In this document: positions 35,356 to 44,233 of the stretch, in pieces
Position numbering within the stretch: position 1 is the first letter of the stretch
How the letters are laid out: each line of letters starts with the position of its first letter
Program-made: the position numbers and the translations under genes
The notes under the pieces: model-generated
Databases searched by the model: none
The model's input: only the letters and a program-made list of their open reading frames with translations
Told to the model about the DNA's origin: nothing
Assembly: GCF_003991905.1 (NCBI RefSeq)
Contig: NZ_RSCL01000044.1
Coordinates: forward strand, 1-53,463
Reading direction: 5' to 3'
Source: Dulcicalothrix desertica PCC 7102
GTDB lineage: Bacteria; Cyanobacteriota; Cyanobacteriia; Cyanobacteriales; Nostocaceae
Length of the DNA: 53,463 nt

Positions 35356-38300
35356 ATGAATACACAATTAGCGCTTTCTACAAATCAGTTCGATATTTAT
35401 ATTGACCAAATGAGATGGTCTGATGGTTCGCACTTTAATATCGGCGCCGTTATTACAATTACAGGAATCTTGAATAGTGGATATTTCAACCAAGCTTTAA
35501 ATCACATGGTTCGTTGCAACCCAGGTTTACGTTTCCGTATTTATGAATCTGAGGGTAAACCGTTTCAGTTTGTAGCACCACACCAAGAGCAACAATTTAA
35601 GCTAGTTGATTTTTCGGCTAATTGCTCAAACCCCGATGATGTTGAACAACTAGCTAAACGATATATCGAGAATGATTTTAATCAACCTTTTACTTTCGGG
35701 AAAGAATCTTCTCTTTGCAGCTTTCAGTTAATTAGATTAAGCAGCAAAAAATATTTATTTTATTCAAAATTTCATCATATTATTGCTGATGGTTGGGGTA
35801 CTTCGCTTGCCTTTAATGACTTGATTAATAATTACAATCAAATTATCTCTAATGTTGGATTTGAACCATTAGAGCGAAATTTGATATTTACTGATTATCT
35901 TCAAGAAGAATCTGCGTATCGACAGTCTCAGAATTTTGAAAGTGATATAAAATACTGGACTCAGCGTTTAGAAAATGTCAGTCCTCAGATTTTTGCGTCA
36001 ATGCATAAACCTCAACTGCTTGGCGCCCGTAAAGCAATTTATATTAAACGCGAACATTATAATCGAGTTGAAGCTGTTTGTAAAGAAATCCAATCAAATC
36101 CATTTCATTTTATCCTTTCTATTGTATTTATTTATTTAAGCAAGCGTTATCGACAAAATGATTTAGTCATTGGTCTACCAATTTTAAACCGGAGCAAAAA
36201 GGTTTATAAAGACACAGTTGGACTATTTATCAGTATGCTGCCGTTTCGGACGGAAATTAATAATAACGAAACCTTTACTGATATTTTAACGACAGTCCGC
36301 ACTTTATTAAAACAAGATTATCGCCATCAACGCTTACCTCTGGGAGAAATGAAGCGTATTGCCAATTTAGATTTAGACTCAGAAAACTATCAAAATCTAT
36401 TTGATCTTACCCTCTCTTACGAAAAACATGACTATAGTGAGCATTTTGAGCAAACTGAAACAATTTGTGAACCTCTCTACAGTGGTCAACAAAAAACTCC
36501 TCTCGCAATATATGTACGAGAGTTTGATAATCAAAGCGACGTTAAAATAGATTTTGATTATAATCTCTCTTACCTTGATGCTGAAACTATTGAAGAAATA
36601 GTTACACATTTTCAAAAGCTTTTTGATGACGCTTTAGAAAACTTAGAGCAAAATCTAGATAAACCTATTTCTCAACTGTCGCTTATTGAACCAGAAATAT
36701 ATTGGCGCCTAACTCAAGAATCTTTAAATAGTACTAAATTATTACCGACATCAGAAACATTAGTTTCAGTTTTTGAGGAAATTGTTAGCAAGTATCCTCA
36801 GCATATTGCGGTTAAATGCGAAAATACTAAGCTAACATACGCAGAACTAAATCGAAGGGCAAATGTTCTTGCTCATCACTTACAACAACTTGGCATCAAA
36901 CCAGAAACACGAGTAGCTTTATGTCTGGAACGCTCAGAACATATGGTTGTTGCTATACTGGGAGTCTTAAAAGCCGGGGGTACTTATGTTCCCTTAGATC
37001 TTAATTATCCTGCCTCACGTCTAGAATTTATTCTCGAAGATAGCTGTGCTTCCTTATTAATTATCGAATCTTCTAGTTGCCAATTAATTTCTACTAATAT
37101 AAATGTATTGAAATGGGAATCTATTTGGGGCAAGATTCAAAATGACGCTAATCCATCTTCCCCACAAGTATCACTGCACCCTCAACATCCAGCATATATT
37201 ATCTATACCAGTGGTTCGACGGGAACTCCAAAAGGTTGTGTGGTTACTCATGGTAACGTTATGCGCTTAATGCGTTCTACAGAACCTTGGTTTGGCTTCA
37301 ATGCTTTTGATGTATGGACACTGTTTCACTCTTTTGCATTTGATTTTTCTGTTTGGGAATTGTGGGGAGCATTACTTTATGGTGGTAAGGTCGTTATTGT
37401 ACCGTTTTGGTTGAGTCGTTCTCCCGAAGCTTTCCGTGAGCTTCTTACCAAAGAAAACGTCACTGTTCTAAGTCAAACCCCTTCTGCATTTGGGCAAATT
37501 ATCCGCGCGGATAAAACAAGTACGGGTGAATTGGCATTACGATATGTAATTTTTGGTGGCGAAGCTTTAAATTTAGAAAGTTTGCGTCCTTGGTTTGAGC
37601 GACACTCAGATCAAACTCCCCGTTTGGTAAATATGTATGGTATTACAGAAACAACTGTCCATGTTACCTATCGTCCAATTACTTTTAAAGACTTGACGGT
37701 AAATACTGGTAGTGTCATTGGTGAGACAATTCCTGACCTTCGTATATACTTGCTTGATGAAAATCTCGAACCAGTACCTACTGGATGGACGGGGGAAATT
37801 TTTGTAGCAGGCGCCGGAGTTGCGCGCGGTTATTTTAATCGTCCTGGCTTAACTGCTGAACGTTTTATTCCCAACCCTTTTGGTAAAGGTAGACTTTATC
37901 GCAGTGGTGATTTGGGACGGTGGACAAAAGATGGTGATTTAGAGTACTTAGGAAGAATAGATAATCAAGTAAAAATACGTGGCTTTCGGATCGAGTTAGG
38001 AGAAATTCAGGCGCCTCTGGCATCGCATCCACAATTAGAAGAAGCTTTTGTAACTACCTATGGTGAAGGTGAAGACAAACGTATTGTAGCTTATTATGTA
38101 AGCAAACAACCACCTAGTACTAGTGAATTAAATGAGTATTTGCAGTCCCGGCTTCCTAATTATATGATTCCTACGGCATATATTAGCCTGGATGCCTTTC
38201 CTCTCACAGTTAACGGTAAAATCAATACTTCATCTTTACCGAAACCCAACTTTAATCTATCGCGACACTCTCAATATGTAAGTCCCCAAAATTTACAGCA

Positions 38301-41300
38301 AGAGCATCTTTGTACCATCTGGTCAGAAGTTCTCACTATCGAACAAGTGGGTATTGACGATAACTTTTTTGAAATTGGTGGTGATTCAATTCTAGCAATG
38401 CAGGTAGTAGGACAAGCCCAAAATCAAAAGATTCAAATTTCCATCAAAGATATTTATGAAAATCCAACTATACGTCAGTTAGCGGCACTTGAACAAGTAT
38501 CCGATGTAGAAAGTAAGTTTTATTTAGCCCCATCTGTTACTCTGTTAGAAGAAGAAGACAAAAAGAATTTACCCCAAGATGTAGAAGATGCATATCTAAT
38601 TTCTAGCTTACAAGCGGGTATGCTTTATCATAGCGAGCTTCATCCCGGCTCGGCTATTTTCCACGATATTTTTACTTTCTATTTGCGTCTTGATCATGTA
38701 GAGGATGCTTGGCAAAAAGCTATTACCGACATTTGTCAAGCTCATCTAATTCTACGTACTTCTTTTGACTGGACAAAATATAGCACCCCGCTGCAAATTG
38801 TACATCAAGAAGTAGAAATACCTTTAACTATCTACGATTTGAGGGATAAAAAGAATGCTTATTTAGAAGTAAAACAATGGGTTGAATTAGAAAAATCAAA
38901 CTCTTTTGATGTTCGTCGTCCTCCTTTATTCCGCTTTGTCATCCATAGACTTTCTAATTCCGAAATTAGCCTCACTTTCAGTTTTCATCATGCTATTTTG
39001 GATGGTTGGAGTGTGGCAACGTTAATAACTCAATTGCTACAACGTTATATTCAGCATCTGAAAGGACAATATGAACCATTAACTACCCTTCCCATTACTT
39101 ATAAAGATTTTATTGCTCAGGAAAAACAAGCAATAGCAAATGAGGAAATGCGTCAATTTTGGCAGCAGTATCTCAGTGATATGGAACTGAGCAGAGTCCC
39201 ACGTAGCAAGCAAACGGCAGCGTCGCGTCAAGTCGAACGTGTAGCAGTCAAAATAGATGATAATATAGCAAAGGCTTTGATTAGAGTTGCTAACAGTGCA
39301 GAAGTACCCCTAAAAACTGCTTTATTAGCTGCTCATCTGCGTGTGTTGTCATATATTACCGGAAAAACAGAGGTAATTACAGGAAATGTTCTAAATGGAA
39401 GACTTGAAAATGTTGGCAGTGAGAAACTCCTCGGTTTATTCCTAAATACAGTACCATTGCGAATGAAACTGGCGCCAAGTAGTTGGCTATCACTGTTAAA
39501 AGCAGTATTCAAAGTAGAAAATAAAATCCTCCCTTATCGCAATTTTCCTTTACTAGAAATTCAACGAGTCATCGATAAACGACCATTATTTGACGTTGGT
39601 TTTAACTATACCCATTTTCATGTTTACGAAGGTATTCTCAATTTACCCCAAGTTGAAATTCTTAATGTTGAGGATTTTGAAGAAACTGACTTTCCCTTGG
39701 TGGCAAAGTTCGCGCTCATTCCTGGAAGTTCTTCGCTAAAATTGGATTTAGTATATGACGTTCAGGAATTTGACAAAACCCAAATTGAGCAATATGGTCA
39801 ATATTATACTGCTGCGCTGACCGCCCTTACTACCAACCCACTAGCGCCATTTCATAGCCAATCTTTAATGTCAGATGTAGAACATAAGAACTGGCTATTA
39901 GCCGCCAACATGGATGCAGTTAGTAATTTGTCTGACCATACCCTTGTTTCCGCTTTTACCAATGCAGCTAAACAATATTCCGAGAAAGTAGCCCTTTCCT
40001 TTGGTAATAACAGTTTAACGTATACCGAACTTGAAGCACATGCCAACCGTTTAGCGCATTACCTAAAAAGTAAAGGTGTTGGGTCAGAAACCCTGGTTGG
40101 AATTTGTCTTGAACGCTCACAAGAACTAGTTGTCTGTATCCTTGCAATTCTCAAAGCAGGTGGCGCCTATGTTCCAATTGATGTTAATTATCCTCAAGAG
40201 CGGATTGATTTTATTTTGCGGGATAGTGGAATTTCCTTACTACTAACTCAAAGTTCGGCAATTTCTCAAATTTCTCTATCTCAAACAGAATCTAAAATTG
40301 AAATTTTAGTTTTAGAAGATATTGCCCCACAACTACAAAATCAATCCTCGGCGCCTGTCGAAGTCACAATATTACCCGAACATCCCGCCTATGTAATTTA
40401 TACCAGTGGTTCTACAGGTATACCAAAAGGATGTGTAGTCACCCATAATAATGTTATTCGCCTGTTCAAAGCAACGGAGTCATGGTATGGATTTAATAGT
40501 AATGATGTTTGGACTCTGTTCCACTCCTATGCTTTCGACTTTGCTGTCTGGGAACTATGGGGCGCCTTGCTTTACGGAGGTAGAACCGTAATTGTTCCTT
40601 ATTGGACAAGTCGATCACCCGTAGATTTTCTCAAATTACTCCAATCAGAGAAAGTAACGGTACTAAATCAAACTCCTTCTGCATTTAAACAGTTAGTGCA
40701 AGTAGATACAGAAGCAAAATTGAACTTACGCTATGTAATTTTTGGTGGAGAAGCATTAGAAGTGCAAAGCTTGCAACCCTGGTTTGAACGTTATGGCAAC
40801 CAAACTCAACTAGTTAATATGTACGGCATCACAGAAACAACCGTTCATGTAACTTATCGTCCCATCAGCTTTTCAGATGTTAAAGATAACTGTGGTAGCG
40901 TTATTGGTCAGCCAATTTTCGACCTGAAACTGTATATTTTGGATGAGTACCTAGAACCTGTACCCGTTGGAGTCCCTGGAGAATTATATATTGGTGGCGC
41001 CGGAGTTACACGGGGATACTTACACCATCCTCGCTTAACCGCAGAGCGCTTTATTCCTGATATATTTGCCAAAACCCCCAATAGTCGCTTATATCGTAGT
41101 GGCGACTTAGCGCGTCGTCTACCTAATGGCGATTTAGAATATTTAGGACGCTCAGACCAGCAAGTTAAAATACGTGGTTTCCGCATTGAACTGGGAGAAA
41201 TTGAAGCAGCTTTGATGAGTCATCCACAAGTTAAAACAGCATTTGCCACCGCTTACACTGAATCTGCGGGAGATGCGCGTATTGTCGCGTATTTTGTACC

Positions 41301-41787
41301 TCATCAAGAAGATGACCTAATTATAGTCTTGCGTGATTTCCTCTCTAAGAAACTGCCAGATTATATGATGCCTTCCGCACTTATTCCACTTGAAAATATT
41401 CCACTAACACCTCATGGAAAAGTTGACAGGGCAGCATTACCTACACCTAACTGGACACAAAACATCAAACCTTATGTGGCGCCGAGAAACGAAGTGGAAG
41501 CAAATATTTGCTCGCTGATGGCTGCTGTATTAAAGCTGGAACAAGTTGGAGTAATGGATAATTTCTTTGATATGGGTGGAGACTCGATACGAGTTACCCA
41601 GTTAGTTACCCGTTTGCAAGAAACTTATAAAACCGAGTTGCCGTTGCCCTACGTTTTCCAAAACGGTACACCCGAAGGACTAGCAAAGTTAATTGAAGCA
41701 TCCGAACCCAATCAAACAACTACCAGTATTTCACGAGTTAGTCGGAAAAAGCGTGTTGTCAATCTCAGCAATGAGGGTTCTATTTAA
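35356..41787 (+). CDS. hasN: NRPS, two modules: C-A-T-C-A-T (HasN-like)
   Basis: 2143 residues. The first C domain (about 1-440) has an intact HHIIADG and an EntF-like opening, so it may accept an acyl starter. A1 (about 465-963) has specificity residues D-F-W-S-I-G-M-V-H, close to the Thr code DFWNIGMVHK, with Ser for Asn. T1 has Ser1011 (GGDSILAM). The second C domain (about 1075-1500) has HHAILDG. A2 (about 1525-2031) reads D-F-W-N-I-G-M-V-H, a Thr code. T2 has Ser2077 (GGDSIRVT). No epimerisation or thioesterase domain. Making acyl-Thr/Ser-Thr fits the first two residues of hassallidins, whose NRPSs are HasN and HasO. The code reading is by eye, and the symbol rests on the code order plus neighbouring genes. 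Confidence 0.85.
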   Translation: MNTQLALSTNQFDIYIDQMRWSDGSHFNIGAVITITGILNSGYFNQALNHMVRCNPGLRFRIYESEGKPFQFVAPHQEQQFKLVDFSANCSNPDDVEQLAKRYIENDFNQPFTFGKESSLCSFQLIRLSSKKYLFYSKFHHIIADGWGTSLAFNDLINNYNQIISNVGFEPLERNLIFTDYLQEESAYRQSQNFESDIKYWTQRLENVSPQIFASMHKPQLLGARKAIYIKREHYNRVEAVCKEIQSNPFHFILSIVFIYLSKRYRQNDLVIGLPILNRSKKVYKDTVGLFISMLPFRTEINNNETFTDILTTVRTLLKQDYRHQRLPLGEMKRIANLDLDSENYQNLFDLTLSYEKHDYSEHFEQTETICEPLYSGQQKTPLAIYVREFDNQSDVKIDFDYNLSYLDAETIEEIVTHFQKLFDDALENLEQNLDKPISQLSLIEPEIYWRLTQESLNSTKLLPTSETLVSVFEEIVSKYPQHIAVKCENTKLTYAELNRRANVLAHHLQQLGIKPETRVALCLERSEHMVVAILGVLKAGGTYVPLDLNYPASRLEFILEDSCASLLIIESSSCQLISTNINVLKWESIWGKIQNDANPSSPQVSLHPQHPAYIIYTSGSTGTPKGCVVTHGNVMRLMRSTEPWFGFNAFDVWTLFHSFAFDFSVWELWGALLYGGKVVIVPFWLSRSPEAFRELLTKENVTVLSQTPSAFGQIIRADKTSTGELALRYVIFGGEALNLESLRPWFERHSDQTPRLVNMYGITETTVHVTYRPITFKDLTVNTGSVIGETIPDLRIYLLDENLEPVPTGWTGEIFVAGAGVARGYFNRPGLTAERFIPNPFGKGRLYRSGDLGRWTKDGDLEYLGRIDNQVKIRGFRIELGEIQAPLASHPQLEEAFVTTYGEGEDKRIVAYYVSKQPPSTSELNEYLQSRLPNYMIPTAYISLDAFPLTVNGKINTSSLPKPNFNLSRHSQYVSPQNLQQEHLCTIWSEVLTIEQVGIDDNFFEIGGDSILAMQVVGQAQNQKIQISIKDIYENPTIRQLAALEQVSDVESKFYLAPSVTLLEEEDKKNLPQDVEDAYLISSLQAGMLYHSELHPGSAIFHDIFTFYLRLDHVEDAWQKAITDICQAHLILRTSFDWTKYSTPLQIVHQEVEIPLTIYDLRDKKNAYLEVKQWVELEKSNSFDVRRPPLFRFVIHRLSNSEISLTFSFHHAILDGWSVATLITQLLQRYIQHLKGQYEPLTTLPITYKDFIAQEKQAIANEEMRQFWQQYLSDMELSRVPRSKQTAASRQVERVAVKIDDNIAKALIRVANSAEVPLKTALLAAHLRVLSYITGKTEVITGNVLNGRLENVGSEKLLGLFLNTVPLRMKLAPSSWLSLLKAVFKVENKILPYRNFPLLEIQRVIDKRPLFDVGFNYTHFHVYEGILNLPQVEILNVEDFEETDFPLVAKFALIPGSSSLKLDLVYDVQEFDKTQIEQYGQYYTAALTALTTNPLAPFHSQSLMSDVEHKNWLLAANMDAVSNLSDHTLVSAFTNAAKQYSEKVALSFGNNSLTYTELEAHANRLAHYLKSKGVGSETLVGICLERSQELVVCILAILKAGGAYVPIDVNYPQERIDFILRDSGISLLLTQSSAISQISLSQTESKIEILVLEDIAPQLQNQSSAPVEVTILPEHPAYVIYTSGSTGIPKGCVVTHNNVIRLFKATESWYGFNSNDVWTLFHSYAFDFAVWELWGALLYGGRTVIVPYWTSRSPVDFLKLLQSEKVTVLNQTPSAFKQLVQVDTEAKLNLRYVIFGGEALEVQSLQPWFERYGNQTQLVNMYGITETTVHVTYRPISFSDVKDNCGSVIGQPIFDLKLYILDEYLEPVPVGVPGELYIGGAGVTRGYLHHPRLTAERFIPDIFAKTPNSRLYRSGDLARRLPNGDLEYLGRSDQQVKIRGFRIELGEIEAALMSHPQVKTAFATAYTESAGDARIVAYFVPHQEDDLIIVLRDFLSKKLPDYMMPSALIPLENIPLTPHGKVDRAALPTPNWTQNIKPYVAPRNEVEANICSLMAAVLKLEQVGVMDNFFDMGGDSIRVTQLVTRLQETYKTELPLPYVFQNGTPEGLAKLIEASEPNQTTTSISRVSRKKRVVNLSNEGSI

Positions 41788-41802
41788 CAATTTTGCGGAA
41801 TT

Positions 41803-42093
41803 CCCCACCCCTCCCCTAACCCCCTCTCCGTTTGCTGTCGTGTACACATAAGTCTTAAAAAGCTCTTTTAGCAGGGGTGGCAGGGGTAGCAGGGAGGAAA
41901 AAAGCATGGTTTTTAAGGCTTTTCAGCTCCGCATGATATCACATATCGGTGCCCTTAGAATTAATTTTTTGAAATCTCCCGACTCTCCAATTGCTTGATT
42001 TTCCCTACTTCCCCTGCCAAAGTGCTCCCCTACCCCCGATGCCAAAAAGTTGTGTGTACACGACAGGCGTACGGGGAGGGGTTGGGGGTGGGG
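41803..42093. repeat. Long inverted repeat (MITE-like) between NRPS1 and GT2
   Basis: Arms at 41803-41848 (CCCCACCCCTCCCCT..., ending GTCGTGTACACA) and 42053-42093 are imperfect complements, ending in the shared GTCGTGTACACA block. Inside is a second nested inverted pattern of GCAGGGG/CCCCTGC. It is 291 bases, has no gene, and is probably a dispersed element. The rest of the 579-base gap (42094-42366) is AT-rich leader for the next gene. Confidence 0.65.
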
Positions 42094-42366
42094 TTCGAGG
42101 TTTTGTGTGTACACCGTAGCCACAAGGTGGGGATGGATAGCAACAAAAACTAGGGGGATAGCGAACTAAACAGATTTAAACTAACCTACTTAATAAATTC
42201 CCTAACTTTCCCTAACTTATATAAGTTGATTGTATTGAGTTTAATCAATAAAGTGAGATGTAAATACAACACGGTTAAAAAATTAAATCCCCCTCGACGC
42301 GCGCGGTGCTAGTGGGGCTAAAAGCACTATATTCTTCGCACAAAAATATTTACAAGGTCAAAAATC

Positions 42367-43221
42367 ATGTCTAAAATTAGTATTATAACCTCATGTTACA
42401 ACGCAGAAAAGTATATTGCAAAAGCAATTGAAAGCGTAATTGCTTCAACTTTTATAGACTGGGATTATGTAATAGTAGATGACGGCAGCACCGATAACTC
42501 AGCAGAAGCTATTTTAGATTATGTCAAAAAAGAACCACGTTTACGATTCATCCAACAGCCAAATGGAGGTGTTTGTAATGGGCGTAACAACGGTTCTAAA
42601 GCTTGTTCCCCTGAGTCAGAATATATAATGTTTTTGGATGGGGATGACTGTATTGAGCCAGAAACGTTGGAGGTAATAGTTAAATACCTAGACCAAAATC
42701 CTCACGTTGGTTTGATTTTCAGCGATATATGGCTTATTGATAGCGAAGATAGGATTTTAGATTTAGACTCATTTTCTCCCCTACCAAGATTTTTTCCATC
42801 TGGAGATGGAAGATTTAAAGAAGTTCCTGATGATATTCCAGAAACTCCTTTTTTCTCGATTGCTACCGGAGTATGTAGGGAAGCAGGGACTGCTTTACGT
42901 AAGTCTGTTTATCTCAAAACATCTGGGTGGTCTGAGTGGTTAGGACAAGGGTATGAAGGAGTGGATTTATTTATCCAGATGGCATTACTAAGTGATGCTC
43001 ATTTTATACCTAAGAAGCTGTATAAATATCGGCAGCATGAAACACAGTCACATAAATCACTAGACAACACTAACATAGATAAACTTATTGCTAAGTGGAA
43101 ACAAGCAAAAGGATTAACACCAGAGCAACAAGCGAAAATAACTCAAGTGATAGATTACATACCTGCTTATCAAGAATTCTTGCTTGCTCGCGATAGTTAT
43201 TACCTAAATAGTCAACTTTAA
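42367..43221 (+). CDS. GT2-family glycosyltransferase
   Basis: 284 residues. The GT-A domain starts at once: ISIITSCYNAEKYIAKAIES. The nucleotide-binding Asp region is VIVDDGSTDNS and the metal motif FLDGDDCIEPETL (about 93-105). The acceptor side includes GWSEWLGQGYEGVDLFIQMAL. Soluble, no membrane helix. It lies between the two NRPS genes, on the same strand, behind the inverted repeat. It could add a sugar to the peptide's Thr hydroxyls or to a lipid-linked precursor. The donor cannot be told from sequence. Confidence 0.8.
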   Translation: MSKISIITSCYNAEKYIAKAIESVIASTFIDWDYVIVDDGSTDNSAEAILDYVKKEPRLRFIQQPNGGVCNGRNNGSKACSPESEYIMFLDGDDCIEPETLEVIVKYLDQNPHVGLIFSDIWLIDSEDRILDLDSFSPLPRFFPSGDGRFKEVPDDIPETPFFSIATGVCREAGTALRKSVYLKTSGWSEWLGQGYEGVDLFIQMALLSDAHFIPKKLYKYRQHETQSHKSLDNTNIDKLIAKWKQAKGLTPEQQAKITQVIDYIPAYQEFLLARDSYYLNSQL

Positions 43222-43265
43222 GTTTGTAGTTAGTCAAATGACTTTTGACTTCCAAAGTAGCGGTA

Positions 43266-43373
43266 CTAGTAGTCCGTGTCATAAGTTTTGGAGTGTTGCA
43301 TAAAAATCAAAATCTTGTAGAGACGCGATAGGGAGCGTCTCTACACTCCAGAATTAATGACACAGACCACTAG
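43266..43373. repeat. MITE-like element with nested GTAGAGACG hairpin
   Basis: Outer arms (43266-43296 and 43343-43373) pair over 31 bases with several mismatches, ending CTAGT/ACTAG. Inside, GTAGAGACG and CGTCTCTAC form the common cyanobacterial hairpin. It is 108 bases, in the gap between GT2 and GT32 copy 2. The same GTAGAGACG family appears inside the second NRPS gene. Confidence 0.7.
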
Positions 43374-43416
43374 TCAGGACTGAACAACATTACATTATTG
43401 TCGGATAGTCTAAATT

Positions 43417-44169
43417 ATGAGCAAGATTCCAAAAATTATTCATCAGATCTATTATCAAGGCGAAGCAGCTATTCCGCAAAAGTTTCTTCCTTATCGCCAA
43501 ACTGTTTTAGCTCTTCACCCTAATTGGGAGTATTATTTCTGGGATGAGCAGCAGTGCCGGAGCTTTCTCCAAGAGAATTATCCTTGGTTTTTAGAAGTAT
43601 ATGATTCTTATCCACATCTCATTCAACGTTGCGATGCCATTCGCTATTTTCTTTTGTATCACTACGGAGGTTTTTATATAGATATGGACATAGAATTTAT
43701 CAAACCTATGGACGATTTGCTAGAAGACTATGAGCTAATTGTTTCAAATGGCTGTAATAACGCTATTATAGGCAGTATTCCCAAACATCCGCTTTGGTCA
43801 AAAGTTTTTCAGGAATTAGATAAACGTAAGTCAGGAATATCTCGAAAATACAATTCATTATTCGTTACTATGCCACGTTACGTATGTTATACCACAGGAC
43901 CTTTTTTATTAAAGGATTGTTTTTTTGCAGAGAAATATCACGAAAAAAATACAGTCCGCCTTTGCCCAGAGTATATTTTTGAAGCAAATGTACTCAGTGA
44001 AATCAACGGTGTCATTGATAATTTGGACGGCAACAAAGTTTCTTATTCTATTCATAATTCGGCTAGTATTTGGGTACCATCATATTATAAAATCTTGGAC
44101 AAATTTATTCTTTTTTTTCTAAATCAATATCAAAAAATTAAATTAATGGCGCCAATAAAGAAAAAATAA
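43417..44169 (+). CDS. GT32-family glycosyltransferase (DXD type), copy 2
   Basis: 250 residues, clearly paralogous to the gene at 32750. KIPKIIHQIYYQGEAAIPQK, the CDAIRYFLLYHYGG region and GGFYIDMDIEFIKPMDDLL are shared, so the DMD metal site is intact. The C-terminus differs (ILFFLNQYQKIKLMAPIKKK): hydrophobic then basic, possibly membrane-associated. Two GT32 enzymes suggest two sugars or two positions. It ends 64 bases before the second NRPS, so it is probably in the same transcript. Confidence 0.82.
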   Translation: MSKIPKIIHQIYYQGEAAIPQKFLPYRQTVLALHPNWEYYFWDEQQCRSFLQENYPWFLEVYDSYPHLIQRCDAIRYFLLYHYGGFYIDMDIEFIKPMDDLLEDYELIVSNGCNNAIIGSIPKHPLWSKVFQELDKRKSGISRKYNSLFVTMPRYVCYTTGPFLLKDCFFAEKYHEKNTVRLCPEYIFEANVLSEINGVIDNLDGNKVSYSIHNSASIWVPSYYKILDKFILFFLNQYQKIKLMAPIKKK

Positions 44170-44233
44170 TAACGAATAAATTACGCACTATCGCCAAATT
44201 TTATTAGTAAATAATAACTCATTTAAATAAATT

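Noticed and set aside
41923-42123. 66-codon minus-strand frame
   Set aside because: It lies within the 291-base inverted repeat between the NRPS and GT2 genes.
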